From IMG/VR virus record IMGVR_UViG_3300003894_000144, positions 1 through 20,463 of that record: a DNA stretch of 20,463 nucleotides, one strand, 5' to 3'. Below are positions 7,147 through 14,692 of this stretch, in pieces. Every line of letters begins with the position of its first letter. Position 1 is the first letter of the stretch. Source of the DNA: a virus. The position numbers and the translations under genes were made by a program. The notes under the pieces were generated by a model. The model had not been told where the DNA came from. It saw only the letters and a list, made by a program, of their open reading frames with translations, and did not search any database.

Positions 7147-8931
7147 TTATCTCCTGTCGCCTGTTCCATATAACACAGATACGGCTTGTATTGTATGGCT
7201 TGGGCTTGTACTATTGGTAACATAAGATACCGAAATAGAATCCCCTGATCCTGTTATGCTAGTTGATCGTGTTGGTGATGGGTTGCCATCATATATGTCT
7301 GTTGTATCAAAGATTGTAGATGAAGAATCGAAAAAAGAAGCTGCACCTGCTGTAGTTAATGAAAAGTTTTCTGGTGTGTTAATCTCAGAGTCACCAAAGT
7401 TAAAATCAATACCAACGTTAATTACTGCTTCACCTTCTGTTTTAAGAAATGTTTTAACTTTATAGAAGACTTTTCTTACTTCTGGATCGCCCATAAAATA
7501 GTACGGTGTTTGATACACACTAAAAATATTCTCTGTATTAAAAGAGCTACCCTCTTCTTGCTTATATACCTTACCAGAGGTATCGCCATGAAGAACAAAC
7601 TCAAACTGTCCTATGTACCCACTAGCCACTGCTGTTGCTTCAATACCTACAAGCTGGCTGTACTCAAACGTAGACTGTGCTGTAGGGCTTTTACGAATAG
7701 CTGCTAGTAACGACAGAGAAGTATTGGCCTCAAAGAATAACCTAAACTGAGACTTTCTTCGTAGTACAAGTGCTTTTAGTTTAGTTACGTCTTCGTTAGC
7801 TGTGTAGTTCTCAAAGGTCTTTTGAATCTCACGAGATACAGTTTCAAGTTCAACGTCACCAATACGAGATGTACCTGAGATAGGTCTAACACCATCTGGT
7901 CCAAGGAAGATAATGTCACCGCCAAACTCTACTACAGTATCAGGTGCAACGCACCCCAAGTCATTCGTTACGTTTTCTACTGTAAAGTTAGAGTAGTTGT
8001 CGCCTACAATACGTTTAATCTGGTTCTGTCCGAAAACGTAAAGCTGATTACGAAAGGCTTTCATCTGGGTTACAGTAAAGCCTATGTTAATTACACCTGC
8101 GCCGTTTGCTGGATCGAAGTCTGTGTCTGCATTAGGGGCAGAAAAATATATGTTAAACGGTTCTGCAGGATCACCAGCTAACCAAAGATGATTAGCAAAA
8201 GCACTAGAAAACTTAGGGTCGGTGGGAGCATTAGCATGAGTAATTTGTGTGTATGTTGTTCCGTTATATTTAGCTGCTGGATTAACACCATCTGTCAGTA
8301 GTAAGATTTCTTCAGTCCAATTATAACGTTCAAACCTTACTACGTCAACCCCTGTCATTGTAGGGCTACCTGCTGTAGTAACTGCAGTCCAGCCTATTAC
8401 GGTTGGTGTGCTTGCTACTGTACCTGTATTACTTGAGTCAGCCCCTGTAAGCACATTACCTGTAGCAAATATATTATCAGGCAATCTACCAAAATTTAAT
8501 ACAATAGCATTTGCTGTTTTAGATATTACTGTGGCTGTTGCACTAAGGGCTGAATTATCACTAGAACTAACTACGCCCGTTACCGTTTCACCTACTGTAA
8601 AACCTGACCCTTCTCCTGTGCCTAGCGATACAGTATAGTAGTGATTATACCAATGCAGATAGTTATTACCTGAAGAAGGTTTTCTGCAGCCTAACACACC
8701 TTGATTAATATCACCGTTGACGTTAAGTCCTAATACCTTACCTGTACCGGGCAATGTACCGTAGGAATTTTCAAAACCACTTATACGTCTATAACCACCC
8801 TCAAGGGATGGCTCCATGTTCACAAGACGTATAGCGCTCCCTGAGAAGTTGTTAGACTGTGTGAGAGGGTCAACGTTAGTTACAAGACCACCTGCCATAA
8901 CAGATACGTATGTTTGTAATGCGTCAGACAT
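7147..8931 (-). CDS. P22 gp10-like tail hub / DNA-stabilisation protein
   Basis: This 594-aa protein begins with VMAGGLVTNVDPLTQSNNF and NMEPSLEGGYRRISGFE. That arrangement resembles P22 gp10 and related podovirus neck or tail-hub proteins, in which a short N-terminal segment leads into a beta-propeller. Repeated strand motifs such as NHLWLAG and RNQLYVFGQNQIKRI (mid-protein) are consistent with propeller blades. A glycine/serine-rich insert at about 100-170 (GTGEGSGFTVGETVTGVVSS) may be an added domain. In P22-like phages this protein seals the tail channel after packaging and links adaptor to needle or fibres. The ATG start overlaps the end of the adaptor gene by eight bases, supporting co-translation. 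The assignment rests on pattern and gene order, so the specific P22 gp10 equivalence is tentative. Confidence 0.7.
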   Translation of the reverse strand: MSDALQTYVSVMAGGLVTNVDPLTQSNNFSGSAIRLVNMEPSLEGGYRRISGFENSYGTLPGTGKVLGLNVNGDINQGVLGCRKPSSGNNYLHWYNHYYTVSLGTGEGSGFTVGETVTGVVSSSDNSALSATATVISKTANAIVLNFGRLPDNIFATGNVLTGADSSNTGTVASTPTVIGWTAVTTAGSPTMTGVDVVRFERYNWTEEILLLTDGVNPAAKYNGTTYTQITHANAPTDPKFSSAFANHLWLAGDPAEPFNIYFSAPNADTDFDPANGAGVINIGFTVTQMKAFRNQLYVFGQNQIKRIVGDNYSNFTVENVTNDLGCVAPDTVVEFGGDIIFLGPDGVRPISGTSRIGDVELETVSREIQKTFENYTANEDVTKLKALVLRRKSQFRLFFEANTSLSLLAAIRKSPTAQSTFEYSQLVGIEATAVASGYIGQFEFVLHGDTSGKVYKQEEGSSFNTENIFSVYQTPYYFMGDPEVRKVFYKVKTFLKTEGEAVINVGIDFNFGDSEINTPENFSLTTAGAASFFDSSSTIFDTTDIYDGNPSPTRSTSITGSGDSISVSYVTNSTSPSHTIQAVSVLYGTGDRR

Positions 8932-9643
8932 CTGTGTTTAATTGACTGCTTCTTACTGGACGTGTAATCATTGTAGACACAACATTCACAGGCTGGTCTA
9001 AAATAAGTCGGCGCATCATCTCAATACCGTCTTTAAACTTTTGTTCGTGCATAGCAGCACTCTGTTCGTTAGACCTGAAGAGCATCATGTACATCATAGC
9101 GCCATCAATAACTACGTGCTTGAAACGGTCAGGTACTAATGCTGTATCACTTGATGCTGTTAGCTCAGCAGGGAATTTAAAATACCTATACTCAATTACA
9201 TAAGCAGCATTAGGAACAGGCGTTACGCCAAACTTTTCTTCCTGTGTCATATACACATAATCAGGAGCGCTTCTAGCACCCTCACCACCTAGTTCTTCTA
9301 GAGACTTAAACGATGTAATGTACTGATCGAAAGTGAGTAGCTTTAGTTTCTTAGGTGTGTTGCTTTCGCTAGTAAGCTGCCTAACATAAAAGGTATCCCA
9401 ATCTGCTTTGGAATAGTCTGCAGGAAAGTCATATGTACCTGTACCTGCAGTTAGTGTCTGCGTTGTTGTTGTCAACGCAAAAGGCCACTCTTGAGCATCC
9501 TGTAACATTTGCCTAATAGATGAGTTGATAGCATCCTTGGCAAGGGCTTGTACGTTTTTAACTGCAGTAAACTCAGACTCAGTAATCTGAACCTCGTTAA
9601 GTCTACGTAAAAGCTCATTTGTCAGGTTGATAAAAGTAGCCAT
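8924..9643 (-). CDS. Head-tail adaptor / tail accessory protein
   Basis: This protein is 239 aa if started at the ATG at 9643, which I prefer to the in-frame GTG at 9676. The ATG has an AGAG-type site upstream, the sequence MATFINLTNELLRRLNEV begins as adaptors usually do, and the GTG would begin translation inside a hairpin. The N-terminal helices are followed by a beta segment with YDFPADYSKADWDTFYV and then WxYF-type strands. A helical C-terminus carries VVIDGAMMYMMLFRSNEQ. This order is that of the P22 gp4 / podoviral tail-accessory-factor group, which forms a ring under the portal. It lies directly upstream of the tail hub gene and overlaps it. The family assignment is by pattern and location. 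Confidence 0.7.
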   Translation of the reverse strand: MATFINLTNELLRRLNEVQITESEFTAVKNVQALAKDAINSSIRQMLQDAQEWPFALTTTTQTLTAGTGTYDFPADYSKADWDTFYVRQLTSESNTPKKLKLLTFDQYITSFKSLEELGGEGARSAPDYVYMTQEEKFGVTPVPNAAYVIEYRYFKFPAELTASSDTALVPDRFKHVVIDGAMMYMMLFRSNEQSAAMHEQKFKDGIEMMRRLILDQPVNVVSTMITRPVRSSQLNTDV

Positions 9644-9668
9644 AAGAATCTCTGTTGGATGTACGTAA

Positions 9669-9690
9669 GGGGCCACCCGAAAGCAGCCCC
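9669..9690 (-). other. Stem-loop between decoration-like and adaptor genes
   Basis: On the transcribed strand, GGGGCTGC and its partner GGTGGCCCC fold into about nine pairs (five strong G-C/C-G pairs, then some G-U) capped by UUCG. No run of T follows, so it is not a standard intrinsic terminator. It may protect or separate the abundant capsid-region mRNA from the tail genes, or act as a partial attenuator. Confidence 0.5.
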
Positions 9691-9701
9691 TAAAGTTTTA
9701 C

Positions 9702-10187
9702 TTATGCAAGTGTGTCACGATCTACTTCATTAGCAGAAAGATCACCAATGTCTGTACAATCCATAAGGACTGCCCATACACGGAACTTACCTGATGAAAC
9801 AGCGCCACCTGAAAGGGTAGCAATTGTTACATCAATGTTGTCATCAGCAACAGCCATTACAGGCTGATAAGCTGCAGGGTTCTGTGCGACTACTGCTGCT
9901 GCAGATGTAGCATCGAAACCATCAACAAAAACGTCAGGATCAACACCAGTACCAAGGTCTACAGTAAATGTAGAACCATCGGTAGCAGTATCAACTTCGA
10001 TACCTGCGTTAAGGACCATAGTACCTTTAGGTACAGCAATTACAGGAATGACATCGGCTGCTGCAAGAGCAGTACCTTTATCAGACAAAGCTGTAGCCCA
10101 GTTTAAGGTAGTTTGAACCATATAAGGGTTGCGACCACGCTGCGAAACGCCACGAGCAGAAGCAAGAGTATTATCACCAAGTGCCAT
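9702..10187 (-). CDS. Small virion protein, possible head decoration
   Basis: This 161-aa protein is encoded 40 bases after the major capsid gene. It has an excellent GGGAGG ribosome-binding site upstream of its ATG, implying high expression. The sequence is alanine/valine/aspartate-rich and beta-leaning, without membrane segments or catalytic motifs. Residues 1-25 (MALGDNTLASARGVSQRGRN) are basic and polar, and the rest alternates short hydrophobic strands with acidic loops. Position, size and likely expression fit a decoration or cement protein on the capsid. I do not recognise a named family, so an unrelated minor structural role is possible. Confidence 0.65.
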   Translation of the reverse strand: MALGDNTLASARGVSQRGRNPYMVQTTLNWATALSDKGTALAAADVIPVIAVPKGTMVLNAGIEVDTATDGSTFTVDLGTGVDPDVFVDGFDATSAAAVVAQNPAAYQPVMAVADDNIDVTIATLSGGAVSSGKFRVWAVLMDCTDIGDLSANEVDRDTLA

Positions 10188-10227
10188 ATCTCATTCCTCC
10201 CTTATAGACCAGATGTGTAGATTGCGT

Positions 10228-11265
10228 TCACGAGCGCCTCAGGACGAAGAATCTTGCGTCCATATATAGATGCATACCACGAACGATATCTGCAAATGAA
10301 TCTGGATCACGGTAAGTCTCAGTCTTGTTAATCTGCTCAGCAGTTGCTGCAGCAGTAGCATGACCTGCAACCAACACACCGTAGTGTGAAGAACCTGTAG
10401 ATGTGGTAGAGGTTGGACCGTTACCTACTTCAGGAAGGTTGTTGGACATGTAGACTTTGAAGCCGTGAATGTTATTGAAGACCAGACCGTTCTGTAGTCC
10501 TGAACCACCGAAGTCGGCGTTCAACAAACGAGAGTCTTCGTCTTTAAGCAGTTCTGCAAACACCGGGTCGATGACAAGCCAACGATCATTTGTGCTTACA
10601 TTTTGCTGGTCTAGCTTACGTGACATCCGTGCAATAACTTGCATAGGTGTAGCGTTAGCTGTTGTAGTGTTCAATGAGTCAGCACCAGTACGGGGCTTAA
10701 CTACGATTGAGTTACCTGCTGTGCCACTGTTAAAGTCAGAAGCGTCTAGCTTCATGCTTGACAGAAGCTCATCAGAGCCAGCAGTTGATACAGCTTTAGA
10801 ACCGTTTACGGTTGTGTTAGCTGTGTTAGCTTTACCGTGAATAGCTGATTGCTTGAAGCCAGCCATGTAACCAAGAACGTCTTGGTCAAACTGGTCAGCC
10901 AAACGATAAGCTGCACGGTCAGAAGCGATTGAACCGAAGTTGACATGGGAATGTGCTTCTTCGATATCGTCCACCTTGAAGGCAAAGTAGTTAGCTTTGT
11001 CTACTGTCAAAGAAAAGTCTTCGTCATCAAGGTCTTGTGGTGTGATAGTCGTGCCACGGGCATACGACTTCACTGTGATTTCAGGCTCTTTGATAATCTT
11101 GACGGAATCACCCATGTTAGCAATCTCTCCGAAATAATCAGAGTTAGTAATTGCTTCTACAATTGAGGCCTTGCGGAAAGCAAGTTGTACCTGTTTACTG
11201 TAGATTACTGGGCTAAAGTTACCGTTTGGTAGATTACCATAGCCTGACGCTGTTGCGAAAGCCAT
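10228..11265 (-). CDS. Major capsid protein
   Basis: This 345-aa protein follows the scaffold gene and is preceded by its own promoter and a perfect AAGGAGG site nine bases before the ATG, the strongest ribosome-binding site in the window. The N-terminal region (FSPVIYSKQVQLAFRKASIV) is followed by DSVKIIKEPEITVKSY. Next comes a long helical segment around FAFKVDDIEEAHSHVNFGSIASDRAAYRLADQ. The RWLVIDPVFAELLKDE and GFKVYMSNNLPEV strands near 225-280 are typical of HK97-fold capsid proteins of podovirus-like phages. The protein would assemble the icosahedral shell around scaffold and portal. There is no fused protease and no sign of processing. Confidence is high from order, size and motif pattern, although no structure comparison was possible. 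Confidence 0.9.
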   Translation of the reverse strand: MAFATASGYGNLPNGNFSPVIYSKQVQLAFRKASIVEAITNSDYFGEIANMGDSVKIIKEPEITVKSYARGTTITPQDLDDEDFSLTVDKANYFAFKVDDIEEAHSHVNFGSIASDRAAYRLADQFDQDVLGYMAGFKQSAIHGKANTANTTVNGSKAVSTAGSDELLSSMKLDASDFNSGTAGNSIVVKPRTGADSLNTTTANATPMQVIARMSRKLDQQNVSTNDRWLVIDPVFAELLKDEDSRLLNADFGGSGLQNGLVFNNIHGFKVYMSNNLPEVGNGPTSTTSTGSSHYGVLVAGHATAAATAEQINKTETYRDPDSFADIVRGMHLYMDARFFVLRRS

Positions 11266-11536
11266 AGTTAAATCCTCCTTAGATAGTTAGGCTTATTTAG
11301 CATTTTATAAGCAGAACAATCAGGTAAGAGGCTGTTCGTTCTAGGGTGCGACATCAAAGAAACTTGGCCTAGTTTAATGTCAGTCGGGCCTATAATAGAG
11401 CAGGTAAGTCTTATCATATTTGTCTTCGCTTAATGTAAGATGTAAGTACGGTTGCTGAAACGTCTAACAGGGCATACTTACACCTTATTAACATACACAG
11501 TTATAACATAGTGTTTGTGTATTGTCAATACTTTAT
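11266..11536 (-). promoter_or_regulatory. Capsid-gene promoter and 5' leader
   Basis: This 271-base stretch between scaffold and capsid genes carries no convincing gene. On the minus strand it holds TTGACA (11528-11523), a 17-base spacer, and TATAAC (11505-11500), preceded by TG-T (an extended -10). That is a near-consensus sigma70-type promoter. Transcription would begin around 11493, giving a leader of roughly 230 bases that ends in the strong AAGGAGG site at 11280-11274. The leader contains a 46-base stem-loop and two overlapping short reading frames of 26 and 49 codons whose coding status is doubtful. The promoter would let the capsid gene and those after it be expressed more strongly than the terminase-scaffold block. 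Confidence 0.75.
11439..11484 (-). other. Long stem-loop in capsid mRNA leader
   Basis: On the transcribed strand GGTGTAAGTATG pairs with CGTACTTACATC over 12 positions (two G-U), closing a 22-base loop that itself has a small CTG/CAG and GTT/AAC complementarity. It starts near the predicted transcript 5' end, about 170 bases before the capsid ATG. A stable 5' hairpin could protect the mRNA from 5' decay or be a protein-binding site. No T-run follows, so it is not a terminator. Confidence 0.6.
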
Positions 11537-12415
11537 TTATCTCGCACCACCAGAAACATCATATACAAACTTTCCGCTACGAATAGCTTCCATGATATCA
11601 TCTGACTTTTGTTCGTACTCTTGTGCGCTCATACGTTGCACATCAGACTCACGCAAGTGTCCAGCAGTAGTATCGCTGTCAGGTTTAGAGACACGTTTTG
11701 TTCTTACAGCAGATGCTGCATCTTTACTGTTCTTCCTCTTTCCTTTGGTATCCATGCCTTTGTCTACTTTATATAGATCAATGACACGTATTACGGACTG
11801 AGGGTCATCTTGGTTTTCGTACAGTGCATCCTGTACCCACTTAGGCTGCTCACCAGCCCAATCGTGAAAGTCATCACTGCCACGTAAATCATCAAAGTCC
11901 TCGTGCATAGCACGGATTTCGTTCTGTGCCTTTGTGCGCTGGGCTTCTGAGTTGATCTTGTCAATCTCTTTCAGGCGCTCATCTGCAGAGTTAAACTTTT
12001 CTTGTGCCTTTTTCTCTGCGATAGTCTCGACAATGCCAGCAATCTCAGGGTACTTCTCTGCCCACGCTTCGATACTTTCATCGGACGTAGGAGCACGAAC
12101 CTTGCCTGTCTTCTGTACATTTTCTAGCTGCGCCTTGAGTTGCTTTAACTCTTCAGACTGCTTGTTAAGATGGCTACGTAGATCACTGTAGCGTTTCTTG
12201 TATGTACGCTCTTCACCAGAGAGTTCTTCTTTTTCTTCTTTAGCAGGTTTATCTTCTTGGGCTTCTGCTTTTTCTTCGATCTCTTCAGTGCGAGACTTCA
12301 TCAAAGCTTCTAGCTCTTCTTCCTCTTTCTTAATCTTCTCTTCTAGAGGTGTAGGTTTCTTGGGGTTTACAAGACCTGCTGTCTTTTGTGTTTCTACTTC
12401 TGCTAGTTCAGGCAT
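11537..12415 (-). CDS. Scaffolding protein
   Basis: This 292-aa protein is highly charged, almost wholly helical, and positioned between the portal/accessory genes and the capsid gene, the classic site for a scaffold. Residues 20-65 are a Glu/Lys-rich acidic coiled-coil stretch, and 70-105 (YKKRYSDLRSHLNKQSEEL) form a predicted coiled coil. Residues 110-215 are helical with aromatic contacts (EAWAEKYPEIAG, DFHDWAGEQPKWVQDALYE). A basic linker with KGKRK occurs near 224-228, and the end (SGKFVYDVSGGAR) is short and polar. Scaffolds direct capsid assembly and portal incorporation and then leave the head. The ATG has an AAGGAA site. The size is close to the P22 scaffold (303 aa), although sequence similarity to it is not claimed. 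Confidence 0.85.
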   Translation of the reverse strand: MPELAEVETQKTAGLVNPKKPTPLEEKIKKEEEELEALMKSRTEEIEEKAEAQEDKPAKEEKEELSGEERTYKKRYSDLRSHLNKQSEELKQLKAQLENVQKTGKVRAPTSDESIEAWAEKYPEIAGIVETIAEKKAQEKFNSADERLKEIDKINSEAQRTKAQNEIRAMHEDFDDLRGSDDFHDWAGEQPKWVQDALYENQDDPQSVIRVIDLYKVDKGMDTKGKRKNSKDAASAVRTKRVSKPDSDTTAGHLRESDVQRMSAQEYEQKSDDIMEAIRSGKFVYDVSGGAR

Positions 12416-12438
12416 AGTTGTTTTCCTTTTTATGTTGG

Positions 12439-12460
12439 GGCCAGCCGAAGCTGGGTAGCC
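12439..12460 (-). other. UUCG stem-loop before scaffold gene
   Basis: The transcribed strand has CCAGC-UUCG-GCUGG, a five-pair stem capped by the very stable C(UUCG)G tetraloop. Two further G-C pairs are possible across a four-base bulge. It sits in the 69-base gap between the 535-aa protein gene and the scaffold start. There is no T-run, so a role in mRNA stability or processing is likelier than termination. Confidence 0.5.
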
Positions 12461-12484
12461 TTATAGTTATTTAGTTAAGTTTAT

Positions 12485-14092
12485 TTAATCCCCCCATTTC
12501 CCCCATCCCGAAAGAGATGCAGCTTTTCCCTGTTCCTTAGTAAATGCTTTTTTGTTTGCCTCTCTGATAGAGTTTATAAGTTCAAACGGATCATCATCAT
12601 CCTCTGGCGGTGGTGGCGGTGGGGGTGGAGCAGGCTTCGGCTCTGGCTTCGGCTCTGGCTTCGGCTCTGGCGCTGGCGCTGGCTCTGAAGTATCTTCGTC
12701 TTTGTTTCTAGCGTTATTTATAATAATAAAATGCTGTACTAAAGCGTTGTTTCCTGTTTTTACAGCATTGTCGTATTGCACTTGTTCTTGACTAGAAAGT
12801 AAATTAACATGCCCTTTATCTTTTGCGCCAAAATAATCTGTAACAGGTGTATAATCTCCTATAGGTTCATCCTGTATTACATAATTACCTTCCTCGTCTA
12901 GCTTAAAGTCTGGCCTTGCCATAGGTCTAGTAGGGTCTTGTTCATATGCTAGTCTTCTTTCTTCAAATGTAGCAGCATCTGCAAATAAAGTAATGCCTCT
13001 TTTATCTGCTGCCTCTTGAGTAGGGAAGCCATCCACAGTTAGCTCATCTTCTTTATAGGGATTAGCTACTGTAGGATCATAACCCTCTTTACCTAAAGCA
13101 GAGCCTAGGGTGTAACGTAAATGTAATTGTTTTGCAGACAGACTGTCTCCTGCATCTTGCTTTGTTGCTAATTCAGAAAACACAGATTCAGCTCTTTCTG
13201 TTTTAGCATCTAACATATAATTTTCAACTATGTTGCCTGTACCTGCTATTTTACCAAAGATGCCTGTAACACCACCTAAAAGAGTAGCAACAGCTTTTTC
13301 TGTTTTTGTTAAAGCTAATGGATTCCTACCTTCTTTTATATCTTTTCTAAGATCAGCATAATAGTTTTCATATTGTCCTTGATTCCAGTTTTTAGAATCC
13401 GTACCTCTATATTCATACGTTTCTTTTTTTACTTCTTCTATTACGTCTGCAAAGGTTTCATCTTTATCTTTAGTAGGCGCAGCCTCTGCTTCTTGTTGCT
13501 CTTCTACAGCAGTCTCACCCATTTCACGGAAACCTTCAGGTATTCTGCTTAAAGGCCTACCATTAAAAAAGAAAACAATTATTTTCTGTTTAGTTTCATC
13601 ATTAATGTATTGCTTACTTTCAAAGCCAGAGAACCTAGCACCAGTACCGCCGTACTGACCGTAACCGCCCCCAACAGGCTCAGGTACTACGCCGCCTTCT
13701 GCAAAACCTTGAGGCATCTCTTCTTCTTCAACGTCTAGCTCATCATCTCTGAATGGTAGCTCATCACCTTCTTTAATACGCTCAAAACCTTCTGCTGCAG
13801 CGTTCTGTAACTCATTGAAGAAGTCTTCCCCAAAGTAACGTACCGTCTGTGCATTAACGATAAACTCCCCTTCGCTAACACGCACATCAATATCATCACG
13901 TACCTCAGAAGGCTTAGCACCTATAGGGGCAGTGTTACCACTTACAGGGTCTTCCTGCTCGTTCATAATGAGTTCCATTTCTGTTTGTGCTTGATCGCTC
14001 ACTTTACCACCCTCTGCAAAAGTAAAATTTGCATCTAAAAGTTTTATCGTATCTCCACCATCCCAAGAAGACTTTAGTTTATTTACTCTCAC
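12485..14092 (-). CDS. Large acidic virion-associated protein of unknown function, proline-rich tail
   Basis: This 535-aa protein starts at GTG 14092, overlapping the previous stop in a GTGA junction. Residues about 66-90 contain DDIDVRVSEGEFIVNAQTVR followed by YFG. I associate this motif with several phage proteins encoded near portal and scaffold genes, where it reads like DDIPAMLSEGEFVV. FAEGG motifs occur near 25 and 130. The middle is mixed helical, with a short hydrophobic stretch (VATLLGGVTGIFGKIAG). Residues about 470-496 are a proline/glutamate/lysine repeat (PEPKPEPK, then eight prolines) followed by DDDD, and the C-terminus is polar. Disorder is likely at the C-terminal end. It may be an internal or connector-associated virion protein; the true function is unknown. 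Confidence 0.75.
   Translation of the reverse strand: MRVNKLKSSWDGGDTIKLLDANFTFAEGGKVSDQAQTEMELIMNEQEDPVSGNTAPIGAKPSEVRDDIDVRVSEGEFIVNAQTVRYFGEDFFNELQNAAAEGFERIKEGDELPFRDDELDVEEEEMPQGFAEGGVVPEPVGGGYGQYGGTGARFSGFESKQYINDETKQKIIVFFFNGRPLSRIPEGFREMGETAVEEQQEAEAAPTKDKDETFADVIEEVKKETYEYRGTDSKNWNQGQYENYYADLRKDIKEGRNPLALTKTEKAVATLLGGVTGIFGKIAGTGNIVENYMLDAKTERAESVFSELATKQDAGDSLSAKQLHLRYTLGSALGKEGYDPTVANPYKEDELTVDGFPTQEAADKRGITLFADAATFEERRLAYEQDPTRPMARPDFKLDEEGNYVIQDEPIGDYTPVTDYFGAKDKGHVNLLSSQEQVQYDNAVKTGNNALVQHFIIINNARNKDEDTSEPAPAPEPKPEPKPEPKPAPPPPPPPPEDDDDPFELINSIREANKKAFTKEQGKAASLSGWGKWGD
12633..12668 (-). repeat. Three perfect 12-bp tandem repeats
   Basis: On the plus strand GGCTTCGGCTCT occurs three times head to tail, followed by related GGCGCTGGCGCT units. 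In the coding sense it encodes the EPKP repeats near the C-terminus of the 535-aa protein. The GC-rich block, next to a poly-proline run, stands out from the AT-richer surroundings and probably grew by replication slippage. Confidence 0.85.
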
Positions 14093-14511
14093 ATTATTTT
14101 TAATAAACTTTCAAATACATTAGCCCAATCAAGGGATACTCCCTTTTCACTTAAACTAGCTGGGCCTAGATTCAAGGAAGGTTTACTAGGAAGATTTATA
14201 TTTGGGCTGTCTTTTGGTGCATCTTTTTCTATTTGTCTTATTACTTCTCTACCTAAAGAGCTTTCTTCTGAAGGAGTAAAGTTTCCTGTAACTGCATCCC
14301 ACATACCTACTAAAGCGTCTGTGTCGCTCTCTTTTACAGATATGGTTTCAGCTTCCTCTATAGGCCTAGCCCTTGGCCTAACAGGGGGTGGATCGCTTTT
14401 TTTAGGTCTAGCCTTTGGTCTGACAGTAGGCTTTGATTTTACACTAGCTTTCGCTGAATCATAAGCTTCACGAGCCTCGCTGCCACCTAGTCCATAATCT
14501 CTTTCAGGCAT
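14089..14511 (-). CDS. Small proline/arginine-rich protein, function unknown
   Basis: This 140-aa protein has an ATG that overlaps the end of the preceding gene by eight bases. Residues 20-55 are very rich in lysine, arginine and proline (two PRARP/PKARP motifs, and KPTVRPKARPKK), so this part is probably disordered and may bind nucleic acid or acidic partners. The C-terminal 40 residues are more ordered, ending in a predicted amphipathic helix (LDWANVFESLLKIM). No known domain was recognised. Its place between portal and scaffold genes suggests an accessory role in head assembly or a minor virion component. Confidence 0.7.
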   Translation of the reverse strand: MPERDYGLGGSEAREAYDSAKASVKSKPTVRPKARPKKSDPPPVRPRARPIEEAETISVKESDTDALVGMWDAVTGNFTPSEESSLGREVIRQIEKDAPKDSPNINLPSKPSLNLGPASLSEKGVSLDWANVFESLLKIM

Positions 14512-14692
14512 TTACTTCATCCCGTAAATATGTTAATCTGCGTAGTGCAGCAATCTCACCTTGAGCACGATACACTCCTTCAATAGATGTCTCTTGCTCT
14601 AACCTACGTTGTACTACATCAATCTTACTGTCAAGCACCTCTAAGAAGTCATCCCACAGAGGCTTATCGTTCACTAGCTTTTTTATTGTCAT
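14504..14692 (-). CDS. Short helical protein downstream of portal
   Basis: This 62-aa, probably all-helical protein contains PLWDDFLEVLDSKIDVVQRR and a second helix QGEIAALRRLTYLRDEV, suggesting a coiled-coil hairpin. The ATG at 14692 overlaps the portal stop in an ATGA junction, so translation is probably coupled to the portal. Similar short proteins occur beside portal genes of other tailed phages. An assembly or packaging accessory role is inferred; no biochemical function is recognised. Confidence 0.75.
   Translation of the reverse strand: MTIKKLVNDKPLWDDFLEVLDSKIDVVQRRLEQETSIEGVYRAQGEIAALRRLTYLRDEVNA

Noticed and set aside
5756-7225. Long plus-strand reading frames opposite the tail fibre (127 and 361 aa, Pro/Val-rich)
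   Set aside because: They mirror the (N/D)(V/L)TG repeats read in antisense (PVTLPVTFPV patterns), have no ribosome-binding sites and run against all other genes.
9644-9676. Longer GTG start for the adaptor gene
   Set aside because: The eleven extra residues (APYVHPTEIL...) begin inside the stem-loop and lack a ribosome-binding site; the internal ATG at 9643 is better.
10469-10840. Plus-strand 123-aa frame inside the capsid gene
   Set aside because: It is antisense to a well-supported capsid gene, with no ribosome-binding site or family resemblance.
12416-12484. Possible AT-rich promoter before the scaffold gene
   Set aside because: A TATAAG-like string exists but no credible -35 element; only the stem-loop is supported.
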